A stretch of DNA of 64,000 nucleotides from Sediminicola sp047612485 (GTDB lineage Bacteria; Bacteroidota; Bacteroidia; Flavobacteriales; Flavobacteriaceae): positions 72,671 through 136,670 of the forward strand of contig JBLGAT010000001.1 in assembly GCA_047612485.1 (NCBI GenBank), written 5' to 3'. A program made the translations under genes and the position numbers. The notes under the pieces are model-generated. The model made no database searches. It worked only from the letters and a program-made list of their open reading frames with translations, and had not been told where the DNA came from. How positions within the stretch are numbered: the first letter of the stretch is position 1; every line of letters starts with the position of its first letter. Positions 45,306 through 55,476 of the stretch are shown here, one piece after another.

Positions 45306-47954
45306 ATGATTAAAGAAGAGGAAAAAAGACTCCAAGAAAACTATAGTGGCAAAAAGGATTGGTTACAGTGGGGCCCATATTTAAGTGAACGTCAATGGGG
45401 TACCGTTAGGGAAGATTACAGTGTCCATGGCGATGCATGGAATTATTTTCCGCACGACCATTCCCGATTACGAGTATATCGATGGGGTGAGGATGGGATT
45501 GCTGGGATTTCGGACCGCTATTGCAATCTGTGTTTTGGAGTGGCCCTGTGGAATGGTAAGGACAATATCTTAAAGGAACGATTATTTGGCCTAACGGGAC
45601 CAGAAGGGAACCACGGGGAGGATGTGAAGGAACTATATTATTATTTGGATAATACCCCTACACATTCCTATATGAAGCACTTATATAAATATCCCCAAAA
45701 AGCATTTCCCTATAAGGATTTGGTCGCGACCAATCAAAAGAGGGGAAAAAGGGAATTGGAATATGAATTATTGGATACAGGAATATTTGATAAAAATGAA
45801 TATTTTGATGTTTTCACAGAATACTCCAAGGCCGATCCAGATGATATCCTTATAAAAATAACCATTGCCAACAGAAGCGTTAAAAAGGCGCCTATATCTG
45901 TGCTCCCAACACTTTGGATACGGAATTTTTGGAGCTTTTATGAAATGCCAAAAAAACCTTTGATCAAAGCCAATGAGCAGGGTAAAACCTTTGGTTCTGT
46001 AGATATTACGCATCCTTATATTGGGGATTATCATTTTTATTTTGAAAAACCGGATAAACTCCTGTTTACAGAAAATGAGACCAATGATTCCAAAATTTAC
46101 AATAAACCTAACGATCATCCCTTTAAGAAAGATCTTTTCCACGATGCCGTGGTAAGTAATAATTTCAAAATTCCGGAGAGTAAAAAAGAAGGCACTAAGT
46201 TTGCCCCTTATTATAAATTGGACATTAAAGGCAAGAGCGAGGTCACTATACGGTTACGATTGTCCAAAAAGAAGATCGAGTCCAATCCATTCGACAGCTC
46301 CTTTGAAGCAAATTTTGAAGAAAAGATCACGCAAGCAGATGAATTCTATGGCGATCTGAAAAAAACAGATGACAAGGACCTAAGCAATATTCAACGTCAA
46401 GCCTTTGCCGGCATGCTCTGGACCAAGCAATATTATAATTATGATGTGGAACAGTGGTTGAGTGGTGATACATTGACAGGAGAGCCGCCAAAAGCAAGAC
46501 GGAGTGGCCGTAACAGCACTTGGAAAACCATGAGGACCCACGACATTCTCTCCATGCCGGATGCTTGGGAATACCCTTGGTTTGCAGCATGGGACCTTGC
46601 CTTCCATTGTGTGCCATTGGCACATTTGGATGCCGAATTTGCCAAACACCAATTAATGCTCCTTACCAAGGAGTGGTATATGGCCCCGAATGGTCAAATA
46701 CCGGCATATGAGTGGAATTTTAGTGATGTGAACCCCCCGGTCCAAGCATGGGCCGCCTTCCAGGTCTATCAAATAGACAAAAAGAAAACGGGAAAAGGTG
46801 ATGTGAATTTTCTGAAACGGATCTTCAATAAATTGGCCCTTAACTTTACCTGGTGGGTCAATCAACAGGATAAAAACGAGCACAACGTCTTTCAAGGTGG
46901 ATTTTTAGGTCTAGATAACATTGGGGTCTTTGATAGAAGTCATGACATTCCCGGGGGAGGCTATTTGGAACAGGTAGATGGGACGGCATGGATGGCCTTG
47001 TACTGTCTGAACATGTTGGAAATTTCATTGGAGATTTCGCTGGAGGATAAATCCTTTGAAGACATGGCCACAAAGTATTTGGGGCATTTTGTGTTTATCG
47101 CCGAGGCGTTGAACAATTTAAACCAGGATAGTGTTGGGAACTGGGACATGGAGGAAGGCTTCTTTTACGACCGATTGGTAAAACCTTCAGGAGAACATGT
47201 CCCTGTTAAGATTAGATCCATTGTTGGACTACTTTCCCTTGCCGCCGTATTGGTGATCCCGCAGGATACGCTGGACAAACTTCCAACCTTCAAGAGAAGC
47301 CTGGAGTGGTTTAGAAACTATCGCATATACAAATCTAAATATCGCGTAATCCAAACCAGCTCCAAAGATGGGGTATTGCTCTCCTTGGTGTCGCAAGGCC
47401 GTTTTAAAGTCCTTATGAAGACCCTTTTGGATGAAAAAGAATTTTTAAGTGATTATGGAATTCGCGCGCTGTCAAAAATACATGAGCAGAAAACCTACAC
47501 CCTGACCATAGACGGAATACCATATTCCATAGATTACGAACCTGCAGAATCTACAGTATCCCTTTTTGGGGGAAACAGTAATTGGAGAGGTCCTATATGG
47601 TTTCCCATCAATTACATGTTCATAGAATCGCTATTGGAATATCATAACTTTTTTGGAGGGGATATGCGAATGGAATATCCTACAGGAAGTAATAACAATA
47701 AGGATCTAAAAGAACTGGCAGAGGAATTGGGCAAAAGATTGGTGGCTATCTTCCAAAAAGATAAAAACGGAAATCGGCCGGTAAATGCACTGCATAAAGC
47801 GTATTACCAACATCCAAATTTTGAAGACCTTGTGCTGTTCTATGAATACTTCCATGGCGACAATGGCCGTGGGGTTGGGGCTTCCCACCAAACAGGATGG
47901 ACAGGTCTTGTAGCAAATTTAATCTATGAGTTTTATGATAATGAAGGTAAGTAA
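45306..47954 (+). CDS. GH63-family glucosidase-like protein
   Basis: An 882-aa protein. The family 63 (mannosyl-oligosaccharide glucosidase-like) features are an N-terminal beta-rich domain (WNYFPHDHSRLRVYRWGEDG) and a C-terminal (alpha/alpha)6 barrel with YPWFAAWDLAF, GQIPAYEWNFSDVNPP and WRGPIWFPINYM. No signal peptide, so it is probably cytoplasmic. The trehalase gene follows after a terminator, suggesting a role with trehalose or other alpha-glucosides. Confidence 0.82.
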   Translation: MIKEEEKRLQENYSGKKDWLQWGPYLSERQWGTVREDYSVHGDAWNYFPHDHSRLRVYRWGEDGIAGISDRYCNLCFGVALWNGKDNILKERLFGLTGPEGNHGEDVKELYYYLDNTPTHSYMKHLYKYPQKAFPYKDLVATNQKRGKRELEYELLDTGIFDKNEYFDVFTEYSKADPDDILIKITIANRSVKKAPISVLPTLWIRNFWSFYEMPKKPLIKANEQGKTFGSVDITHPYIGDYHFYFEKPDKLLFTENETNDSKIYNKPNDHPFKKDLFHDAVVSNNFKIPESKKEGTKFAPYYKLDIKGKSEVTIRLRLSKKKIESNPFDSSFEANFEEKITQADEFYGDLKKTDDKDLSNIQRQAFAGMLWTKQYYNYDVEQWLSGDTLTGEPPKARRSGRNSTWKTMRTHDILSMPDAWEYPWFAAWDLAFHCVPLAHLDAEFAKHQLMLLTKEWYMAPNGQIPAYEWNFSDVNPPVQAWAAFQVYQIDKKKTGKGDVNFLKRIFNKLALNFTWWVNQQDKNEHNVFQGGFLGLDNIGVFDRSHDIPGGGYLEQVDGTAWMALYCLNMLEISLEISLEDKSFEDMATKYLGHFVFIAEALNNLNQDSVGNWDMEEGFFYDRLVKPSGEHVPVKIRSIVGLLSLAAVLVIPQDTLDKLPTFKRSLEWFRNYRIYKSKYRVIQTSSKDGVLLSLVSQGRFKVLMKTLLDEKEFLSDYGIRALSKIHEQKTYTLTIDGIPYSIDYEPAESTVSLFGGNSNWRGPIWFPINYMFIESLLEYHNFFGGDMRMEYPTGSNNNKDLKELAEELGKRLVAIFQKDKNGNRPVNALHKAYYQHPNFEDLVLFYEYFHGDNGRGVGASHQTGWTGLVANLIYEFYDNEGK

Positions 47955-48008
47955 ATTAAGAAACACACTGTTTTAATAGTAGTACCTTAATTTTATATCT
48001 AATCCTGA

Positions 48009-48038
48009 AGTCCAAGGTAATATCCTTGGACTTTTTTT
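48009..48038 (+). terminator. intrinsic terminator after the GH63 gene
   Basis: AGTCCAAGG (48009-48017) pairs with CCTTGGACT (48024-48032) across a 6-base loop and is followed by a T run. Confidence 0.85.
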
Positions 48039-48039
48039 G

Positions 48040-48074
48040 TTTGTTTTCCCTTGTAATAAAATATCCTATTTTTG
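48040..48074 (+). promoter_or_regulatory. Bacteroidota promoter of the trehalase gene
   Basis: TTTG at 48040-48043 and TATTTTTG at 48067-48074, 23 bases apart, agree with the consensus. An in-frame TTG at 48072 falls within the -7 box, which favours the ATG at 48090 as the true start. Confidence 0.6.
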
Positions 48075-48089
48075 AACAAAACTAGATAT

Positions 48090-49667
48090 ATGAAGATTTT
48101 AAATTGGGGTTGTGTACTCATCCTTTTTTTGTGCCTATCCTGTAAGACGGAGGCTCCAAAAGAAACCCAAGTAGATTTTTACGAAAGTCAATTGTTTAAG
48201 GACGTACAGCTCAACAACCTGTTCAAGGATTCAAAAACCTTTGTAGACCTTGTCCCTGACCGATCCTACCAGGAGCTGATAACACTATATGAACAGGAAA
48301 AAAAGAAGCCTGAATTTAAGCTGAATGGCTTTGTAAAATCACATTTCACCGATCAGTTCAAAGTCATTAATCAATTTGAAACCGATACCACCAAGAACAT
48401 GTACCAACATATAAGCAATATTTGGGCAATGCTTACAAGAACACCCGATAAGGCTTTGGCATATTCCTCAAGAATACCACTTCCCAAAGAATATGTAGTG
48501 CCAGGAGGACGGTTTCGCGAAATTTACTATTGGGACAGTTATTTTACAATAGAAGGCCTTCTAGCAGATAAAAAAGATACCTTGGCCACCCATATGGTGG
48601 ATAACTTTAGTCACCTCATTGATACCTTGGGCTTTATTCCCAATGGTACTAGAGATTACTACCTCTCCAGATCCCAACCCCCATTCTATACAATGATGGT
48701 CACTTCTTTGACGAAAGGGGAAGATCAACGATTTTTGGAATATCTCCCATATATAGAAAAGGAATATAATTTTTGGATGGATGGGGAGTCCGGTCTGGAA
48801 CTTGGAGAATTCACCAAACATGTTGTGAAAACCACAGATGGAGATGTTCTAAACAGATATTGGGATAAAAGGGCTACCCCGAGACAAGAATCGTATAAGG
48901 AAGATGTACACTTGGCAGCACAATTCAGTAGTGAGGCCGATAAAAAGAAGCTCTACTCCAATTTAAGGGCAGGGGCAGAATCTGGCTGGGATTTTAGCAC
49001 CAGATGGTACGGTGAAGATGGTGAATTTGGCTCTATTACCACGACCACGATCGCACCGGTAGATTTAAATAGCTTGATCTATTACATGGAAACCCAATTG
49101 GCCCGTGGATACAGGTTAAAGGGAGATTCGGAAAAAGCACAATCCTACACAGACAAGGCGGAACATAGAAAGAAGACCATTCAGGAGGTGTTTTGGCATA
49201 GTGAGACTTCATTTTTTATGGATTTGGATGCTCCCCAAGGAACGGTAAGAAAGCAAATGACTTTGGCCGGCGCTTTTCCATTGTTTTTTAACATAGCCAC
49301 AAAAGAACAGGCACACAAGGTAAAAGAGCATCTTATGAACGATTTCTTGAAGGATGGCGGACTCTTAACAACTATGGAACATAGTGGCCAACAATGGGAT
49401 GCTCCCAATGGATGGGCACCATTACAATGGATAGCCGTAAAGGGATTATTGAATTACGGTTTTGATAAGGAGGCAAAAGAAATTATGGTCCGATGGCTGA
49501 ACCTGAACGAAAAAGTATACGCCAATACCGGCAAAATGATGGAAAAATACAATGTAGAGGATGTTACCCTTTTATCCGGAGGAGGTGAGTATGACCTGCA
49601 GGATGGTTTTGGGTGGACCAATGGCGTTGCCTTAGGTTTTAAACACTTATTGAACGAAATGGAATAG
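48090..49667 (+). CDS. trehalase (GH37), lipoprotein
   Basis: A 525-aa alpha,alpha-trehalase splitting trehalose into two glucose. Signatures are PGGRFREIYYWDSYFTIEGL, the general acid Asp in AESGWDFSTRW, QWDAPNGWAPLQW and GGGEYDLQDGFGWTNG with the general base Glu. A lipobox (LSC, Cys18) follows a hydrophobic start, so it is anchored outside the cytoplasm. It lies downstream of the GH63 gene. Confidence 0.94.
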   Translation: MKILNWGCVLILFLCLSCKTEAPKETQVDFYESQLFKDVQLNNLFKDSKTFVDLVPDRSYQELITLYEQEKKKPEFKLNGFVKSHFTDQFKVINQFETDTTKNMYQHISNIWAMLTRTPDKALAYSSRIPLPKEYVVPGGRFREIYYWDSYFTIEGLLADKKDTLATHMVDNFSHLIDTLGFIPNGTRDYYLSRSQPPFYTMMVTSLTKGEDQRFLEYLPYIEKEYNFWMDGESGLELGEFTKHVVKTTDGDVLNRYWDKRATPRQESYKEDVHLAAQFSSEADKKKLYSNLRAGAESGWDFSTRWYGEDGEFGSITTTTIAPVDLNSLIYYMETQLARGYRLKGDSEKAQSYTDKAEHRKKTIQEVFWHSETSFFMDLDAPQGTVRKQMTLAGAFPLFFNIATKEQAHKVKEHLMNDFLKDGGLLTTMEHSGQQWDAPNGWAPLQWIAVKGLLNYGFDKEAKEIMVRWLNLNEKVYANTGKMMEKYNVEDVTLLSGGGEYDLQDGFGWTNGVALGFKHLLNEME

Positions 49668-49697
49668 GGAGACTATTCTATGGTTTATTACAATAAA

Positions 49698-49725
49698 AAA
49701 AGGCCGTCACAAGTGATGGCCTTTT
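49698..49725. terminator. bidirectional intrinsic terminator
   Basis: AAAAGGCCGTCAC and GTGATGGCCTTTT form a long stem with one G-T pair and a 2-base gap at the tip. It lies between convergent trehalase and OmpA genes. Confidence 0.8.
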
Positions 49726-49755
49726 AAATACTATATCTTTGGGTTCAATGCAGAC

Positions 49756-50589
49756 CTATTTGTTAGAGGCCATAAGTGCAAAGAATTTATCTATGTTCGG
49801 TAAGATCACAATACGGGTTCTTCTGTTTTTGGCCCTATCTTCCTTTGAATCATTGGAAACCAACGGCTGATAGCTACTTCTACCTGATGCAATCAACTTT
49901 TCAGGTGCAACGTTGTAATCGTTTTGTAATTTTCTTACAACCGAGGTGGCGCGCATTACACTCAAATCCCAATTATCCTCCAGCTTAGGCGTGTTGATGG
50001 TTCTGGCATCGGTATGTCCTTCTACCATAACTTCAATACTAGGCTCAGAATTTATGATGTTCGCCAATTTTTGCAAAATATCATTTGCTTTAGAACTTAC
50101 ATTATAACTTGCTGTGTTGAACAACAATTTGTCAGAAATAGAAATCATGACCACAGTCTCGTTGATATCTATAGCGATATCCTCATCCTCGTTCAAAGTA
50201 CTTGCATCCAAAGATTTTTGAAGGTTGTAGGACAACGCCAAATTCATGGAATCCTTAAGTGTCTTGGCCTCGCTTAATTTTCCAGGTGCAACATTTTTCA
50301 ATGTTTCACGCATTTGTTTTTTAACATCATTGGAAATAACGGCAACACCTTCAACAGAAACGAATTGGGCATCGTTTACTTCTGTCAATTCATTGATCTT
50401 GGAATTGTAATCCGCAACCCTTGCCTCAATTTTGGCAAATTTAGCCTCAAGTTCTTCCTTTTCTACGGCTGTTTTAGTCAACTGACTTTTTGTTTGTCCG
50501 TGTTCCAGCTCCAATTGTACATATTTCTTTTTTGAAACACAAGAAGCAAGTAGGACTACTGCTAATAAACTTAATGATATTTTTTTCAT
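49756..50589 (-). CDS. OmpA-family outer-membrane lipoprotein
   Basis: A 277-aa lipoprotein (lipobox LLASC, Cys17) with a coiled-coil region (residues about 25-75) and a C-terminal OmpA domain that binds peptidoglycan (VEGHTDARTINTPKLEDNWDLSVMRA, SYQPLVSND, NRRTRIVI). It tethers the outer membrane to the wall. Monocistronic. Confidence 0.92.
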   Translation of the reverse strand: MKKISLSLLAVVLLASCVSKKKYVQLELEHGQTKSQLTKTAVEKEELEAKFAKIEARVADYNSKINELTEVNDAQFVSVEGVAVISNDVKKQMRETLKNVAPGKLSEAKTLKDSMNLALSYNLQKSLDASTLNEDEDIAIDINETVVMISISDKLLFNTASYNVSSKANDILQKLANIINSEPSIEVMVEGHTDARTINTPKLEDNWDLSVMRATSVVRKLQNDYNVAPEKLIASGRSSYQPLVSNDSKEDRAKNRRTRIVILPNIDKFFALMASNK

Positions 50590-50770
50590 GATAAATATTT
50601 AATGTTCTGCTATTAGATACGGACGGAATGGAGGATTAGATTTTTTAATGTTTATTTTTACACACTCAATTTAAAGCCTGCACTGATTAAAATGGCTATT
50701 TATAAATTCCAATATTCATTACAAATAACTTATAACGAAGTGTTTAACACCTAGAGACTGAAGACTCTTT

Positions 50771-52039
50771 ATGAATAAGAACGACCCATATGCCGCCTTG
50801 CGATTTAAGGAATTTAATATTTTTTTATCAGTGCGTTTTGCAATGGTCTTTGCTTGGTCTATGCAATTTGTGGTCATAGAATGGGAAGTTTACAGCCTTA
50901 CAAAAGACCCATTATCCTTGGGGATAATTGGATTGATGGAAGTAATTCCCGCAGTGGGAATGGCCTTGTTTGCCGGTCATATTGTAGACCAATCCGAAAA
51001 AAGAGACCTTCTTATAAAGTGTCTCCTCGGGTTTTCAGTGATAAGCTTTGGACTGTTTCTATTGACTTGGCCAAGAATTGTGGGCGAGTGGTCTACCGAC
51101 CTCATTCTGTACTCTATTTACTTTTTGGTGTTCTTGGGCGGATTTGTAAGAGCCTTCATGGGCCCAACTGTTTTCTCGCTCTTTTCTTTGGTGGTCCCCA
51201 AAAAAATATATCCGAATGCAGCTACATGGAGTAGTTCGGTCTGGCAAATGGCCTCCGTATTAGGGCCAGCATTGGCCGGATTTTCCATAGTATGGATAGG
51301 TGTCCATTGGTCCATGTGCCTCATTGTAGCCTTTTCTGCCCTCGCTTTGCTTTTTCTTTTTCAAATACCACGTAAACCCATTTTAAATCCGAAGATAGGT
51401 GAATCTGTTATGACCAGTCTAAAAGAGGGCGTTACCTATGTTTTGAAGACCAAGGCTATTTTTGGTGCTATTACGTTGGATATGATTGCTGTGCTATTCG
51501 GAGGGGCCATTGCACTATTGCCCATTTATGCACAGGACATTTTAAAAGTAGGGCCGGAGGGATTCGGGGTCTTGCGGGCGGCACCAGCAGTTGGAGCTTT
51601 TATAGTTATGTTCGGTTCGGCGTATTTCCCTTTGCATAGAAAGGCGGGGATGAAATTATTGCTGGCTGTATTTGGATTTGGAATATGTATCATCATTTTT
51701 GGCTTGTCCCAAACGTTTTGGATATCTGTCCTGGCCCTTTTCTTTAGTGGGGTTACAGATGGTATTTCCATGATTATCAGACAGACCATCTTGCAATTAA
51801 AAACCCCTGATCATATGCGTGGCCGTGTGTCATCCGTAAATTCAATGTTCGTGGGCTCTTCCAACGAACTGGGGGCTTTTGAGAGCGGTCTTACTGCTAA
51901 ACTGATGGGTACGGTTACCGCTGTGGTCTTTGGCGGCACCATGACCCTGTTGACCGTTCTCGGGTTTGGAGTTTTTTCACCAACCTTCAGAAAATTGGAT
52001 CTAAAGGATGATTTGGATAAGCACGAATCAGAGGAATAA
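50771..52039 (+). CDS. MFS transporter (enterobactin exporter EntS/multidrug type)
   Basis: A 422-aa protein with 12 predicted membrane helices and the MFS A-motif-like GHIVDQSEKRDLL between helices 2 and 3. The pattern resembles the MFS_3 (EntS-like) exporters. Substrate unknown. Monocistronic. Confidence 0.87.
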   Translation: MNKNDPYAALRFKEFNIFLSVRFAMVFAWSMQFVVIEWEVYSLTKDPLSLGIIGLMEVIPAVGMALFAGHIVDQSEKRDLLIKCLLGFSVISFGLFLLTWPRIVGEWSTDLILYSIYFLVFLGGFVRAFMGPTVFSLFSLVVPKKIYPNAATWSSSVWQMASVLGPALAGFSIVWIGVHWSMCLIVAFSALALLFLFQIPRKPILNPKIGESVMTSLKEGVTYVLKTKAIFGAITLDMIAVLFGGAIALLPIYAQDILKVGPEGFGVLRAAPAVGAFIVMFGSAYFPLHRKAGMKLLLAVFGFGICIIIFGLSQTFWISVLALFFSGVTDGISMIIRQTILQLKTPDHMRGRVSSVNSMFVGSSNELGAFESGLTAKLMGTVTAVVFGGTMTLLTVLGFGVFSPTFRKLDLKDDLDKHESEE

Positions 52040-52149
52040 GTTATATTGATTAAATAAAATCATTAGAAAAAAATCAAGATTTTTTAACGAAATCATCGGG
52101 ATATCCGAACCAATTGTCCAAAGAGTTTTATAATATCAAAATGTAGTGC

Positions 52150-52157
52150 TATCTTTG
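52150..52157 (+). promoter_or_regulatory. -7 promoter element and long 5' leader of the cold-shock gene
   Basis: TATCTTTG fits TAnnTTTG. Transcription from here would give a leader of about 180 bases before the ATG at 52346, which is typical of cold-shock genes with structured leaders. The 306-base gap 52040-52345 shows nothing else. Confidence 0.5.
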
Positions 52158-52345
52158 TAGCTGTTTATATGTACAATAAGTAACATTTATTGTGTTTCTT
52201 CGATTAAAACCACTGAATTGGGTAGTCGGTATATCAATTTCATCAATTGTTATTTTCCAAGGATTCTTTTAGTATTTTCTCATGAAAAGTTGTACATTAA
52301 AGACAGAATAGTTTTATTAACAAGTTAAATTAACAGTAAAAACGA

Positions 52346-52798
52346 ATGGCGAGAGCACAGGAAACATTTAATAAAAAAGAAAAAGAGAAAAAGCGTTTGA
52401 AAAAACGTGAGGAAAAAATGAAGAAGAAAGAGGCCCGTAAGGCAAGTTCGAAAGGCGGTGAGTTTGAGAACATGATTGCTTATGTGGACGAAAACGGACA
52501 TCTTACAGATACCCCGCCAGATCCTTCCAAAAAGGTAAAGGTCGATGCGGATAGTATCGTCATTGGGATTCCAAGGAAAGAAGATTACGAAGAAGAGGAA
52601 GTAGTGGACAAAACTGGTAAGGTATCCTATTTTGATACATCAAAAGGCTTTGGATTCATTATAGACAGTATGTCTCAAGAAAAATATTTTGTCCATGTCA
52701 GTGGCCTGATTGACGAAGTTTTTGAGAACGACAAAGTGACCTTTGAATTGGAAAAGGGGCTTAAAGGAATGAATGCCGTTCGTGTTAAGAAGATCTAG
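52346..52798 (+). CDS. cold-shock-domain protein with charged N-terminal extension
   Basis: A 150-aa protein. Residues 1-35 are almost all Lys, Glu and Arg, forming a long charged helix. Residues about 88-150 are a cold-shock domain with RNP1 (KGFGFI) and RNP2 (YFVHVSG), binding single-stranded nucleic acid. The layout is common in flavobacteria. Confidence 0.9.
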   Translation: MARAQETFNKKEKEKKRLKKREEKMKKKEARKASSKGGEFENMIAYVDENGHLTDTPPDPSKKVKVDADSIVIGIPRKEDYEEEEVVDKTGKVSYFDTSKGFGFIIDSMSQEKYFVHVSGLIDEVFENDKVTFELEKGLKGMNAVRVKKI

Positions 52799-53007
52799 TC
52801 TCCAATATCAATTTTATATATTTTAGAAAGTACTTGGAGACGGCCTTCCAAGTACTGAACTAAAATGGTCATTTACTACGTTTTTATTTTCAAATAAATA
52901 ACCTAGCAATTTTTTGTATACGTTAAATTTCCCATAAATAACTTTATGGGGCATTGTGATCCTTGGTTTATTTATACTTTCATACAATATTTTGAAATCC
53001 AAAAAAA

Positions 53008-53682
53008 ATGCCCATGCGCTTTAAACCAAGGCTGCTCATCTTCGATGTAAATGAAACTCTTTTGGATTTAAAACCTATGAAAGTGGCCATTAACCATGCT
53101 TTGGCCAATGAACTCGCTTTTGATATCTGGTTTTCTTCACTACTGCATTACTCTTTGGTGGAATCCGTAAGCGGCAAATACCAAGAATTTGGAAAAATAG
53201 GTGCTGCGACCCTCAAAATGACGGCCGAAAAATTTGACAAACAAATTTCCGATAGTAAAATAAAGGATGTTCTTGGCTTGATTAAAAAATTACCCCCACA
53301 CCCAGATGTTGTGCAAGGTCTCACACTCTTAAAAAATAATGGGATCAAAATGGTCGCTTTGACAAATGGCACATTGGAGGTCGTGAAAGCCCAACTACTA
53401 TACGCAGAAATAGACCACTTTTTTGATGAAATATTCAGCGTGGAGAGTCTTAGATATTACAAACCGCACCCAGCTACTTATACCCATGTAGTAAAGGAAA
53501 TGAAGGCTTCTCCTATTTATTCCATGCTCATCGCTGCCCATGGATGGGACATTGCTGGTGCACAAAGAGCTGGACTTATGACGTGCTTTGTATCCAGGCC
53601 AGGTAAATTTCCATATCCCTTGGCAGAAGAAGCCGATATTTCCGGAAGCAATATTTTGGCAATTGCGAAAGCGTTGGTTTAG
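53008..53682 (+). CDS. haloacid dehalogenase type II (HAD superfamily)
   Basis: A 224-aa hydrolase with HAD motif I FDVNETLLD, motif II ALTNG, motif III YKPHPATY and motif IV AAHGWDIAGAQRAG. The DxNET start is typical of L-2-haloacid dehalogenases, but many relatives are phosphatases. The first two methionines are both possible starts. Confidence 0.85.
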   Translation: MPMRFKPRLLIFDVNETLLDLKPMKVAINHALANELAFDIWFSSLLHYSLVESVSGKYQEFGKIGAATLKMTAEKFDKQISDSKIKDVLGLIKKLPPHPDVVQGLTLLKNNGIKMVALTNGTLEVVKAQLLYAEIDHFFDEIFSVESLRYYKPHPATYTHVVKEMKASPIYSMLIAAHGWDIAGAQRAGLMTCFVSRPGKFPYPLAEEADISGSNILAIAKALV

Positions 53683-53832
53683 CACTATAAGAACATCGGG
53701 CCAAGTTTACGGAATCAATTAAATGGATGATGGTTTCAAGGGCTTGATACCCGGAAACATGCGTGTTAATTACATAAAATTAAAGGTCCAAATGCCTTTT
53801 CGATAAACTTTAATTTAATTTAGGACTTAACA

Positions 53833-53865
53833 TTTGACTTAAACCCCATAAAGGCCGTACTTTTG
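53833..53865 (+). promoter_or_regulatory. Bacteroidota promoter of helicase paralog 2
   Basis: TTTG at 53833-53836 and TACTTTTG at 53858-53865, separated by 21 bases, agree with the consensus; the ATG is 19 bases after the -7 box. Confidence 0.7.
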
Positions 53866-53884
53866 CGGGATCATAAGCGTATAC

Positions 53885-55441
53885 ATGTCTACAGTAAAAA
53901 CCTCCGAAATAGAAGATAGAAAATCAGGGAAAGATCTTTATAGCTACCAGAAAGGTGCTATAGATAAAATATTCAAATGTTTTGAGGAGGCACCAGATGA
54001 TTACCATTTGTTGTACCAATTACCCACCGGTGGAGGTAAAACTGTAATATTTTCTGAAATGGTGCGCCAATATCTCAAACATCACAACAAAAAAGTGGCA
54101 GTATTGACCCACAGGGTGGAATTGTGCAAACAAACATCCAATATGTTGACCGAATTTGGAGTGTCAAACAAAGTGGTAGACAGTAAGGCCAATCTGGATG
54201 ATCAGGCTGATTACAGTTGTTTTGTGGCAATGGTGGAAACGCTGAACAATAGATTGAATGATGATAAGCTCGATATCTCTAACATTGGTTTGGTAATCAT
54301 TGATGAGGCCCACTACAACTCCTTCACAAAATTGTTCAAATTTTTTGAGAATTCCTTTATTTTGGGCGTGACCGCTACTCCTTTGAGCTCCAACACAAAA
54401 CTACCCATGAACGACAATTACAATGAATTGATTGTTGGGGAAACCATAGAGGCACTTATAGAGAACGAGTTTTTGGCAAGGGCCGAAACGTTTTCCTATA
54501 ATGTGGGATTAACTTCTTTGGAAATTGGTTCCAATGGCGATTATACCGTGAAATCATCGGACGATCTGTATACAGGAACGGACATGTTAGGGAAATTGAT
54601 GCAGGCCTATGAAGAACGCTCTAAAGGGAAGAAAACATTAATTTTCAATAATGGTATCAATACCTCTTTATTTGTGTACGACATTTTTAGAAGGGCAGGG
54701 TATCCCATTATGCATTTGGACAATACCGCCACCAAAAAAGAGCGAAAACAAATTCTGAAGTGGTTCAAAGAAACTCCTGATGCCATATTGACATCGGTCA
54801 GCATTTTGACCACGGGATTCGATGAACCTACCGTAGATACCATCATTCTAAACCGAGCGACAAAATCCCTTGCGCTCTATTACCAAATGATAGGTCGTGG
54901 ATCCCGTATTTTGAGGAACAAGCCAACCTTTACGGTCATTGATCTGGGAAATAATTTTCATCGTTTTGGTCCTTGGGGGGCAGATTTGGACTGGCAAAAA
55001 ATATTCAACTCGCCCAACTATTACTTGGACAACCTTCTGAACGATGAAGATCTTGAAGGTAATTTCAGGTATGAAATGCCAGAGGAGCTTCGTGAAGAAT
55101 TCGCTAAATCAAAAGATGTTTATTTTGATATAAAGCAAACCTATATCGATTCAATTAATAAAGGGGAGTCCTCAAAGGTTGTTTTGGAACGTTCTATTGA
55201 ACATCACGCCAAAATCTGTGTCGAGAATAGTGAAGATGTTTACGACTCTTATGCTTTGGCAAAAATGTTGGGAGATGATATAGACTACAGAATTCAGAGG
55301 TATACCAAATGTATAAGCCGTAGCACCTTTAATTTTGTAGAATGGCTAAATGATGATTATCGCAAAAAATTAAGGGCATACCTAAGGGATAATTTTGATA
55401 TGGTTTTTGAAGAAATTCACGGCAGGCCACCAGAAGAATAA
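53885..55441 (+). CDS. orphan SF2 DEAH-type helicase, paralog 2
   Basis: A 518-aa homolog of the protein at 20348-21859, with the same motif set: LPTGGGKT at residues 46-53, DEAH at 140-143, GVTATPLSSN, ILTTGFDEP and QMIGRGSR. The C-terminal domain (SIEHHAKICVENSEDVYD onward) is also shared. The two proteins look about two-thirds identical by eye across the motor domains. This copy has an ATG start and a good promoter and is monocistronic. It is convergent with rlmF. No restriction or defence partner is adjacent. Confidence 0.88.
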   Translation: MSTVKTSEIEDRKSGKDLYSYQKGAIDKIFKCFEEAPDDYHLLYQLPTGGGKTVIFSEMVRQYLKHHNKKVAVLTHRVELCKQTSNMLTEFGVSNKVVDSKANLDDQADYSCFVAMVETLNNRLNDDKLDISNIGLVIIDEAHYNSFTKLFKFFENSFILGVTATPLSSNTKLPMNDNYNELIVGETIEALIENEFLARAETFSYNVGLTSLEIGSNGDYTVKSSDDLYTGTDMLGKLMQAYEERSKGKKTLIFNNGINTSLFVYDIFRRAGYPIMHLDNTATKKERKQILKWFKETPDAILTSVSILTTGFDEPTVDTIILNRATKSLALYYQMIGRGSRILRNKPTFTVIDLGNNFHRFGPWGADLDWQKIFNSPNYYLDNLLNDEDLEGNFRYEMPEELREEFAKSKDVYFDIKQTYIDSINKGESSKVVLERSIEHHAKICVENSEDVYDSYALAKMLGDDIDYRIQRYTKCISRSTFNFVEWLNDDYRKKLRAYLRDNFDMVFEEIHGRPPEE

Positions 55442-55476
55442 ATCGTTTTAGTTCAACAACTAATTACATGTACCTG

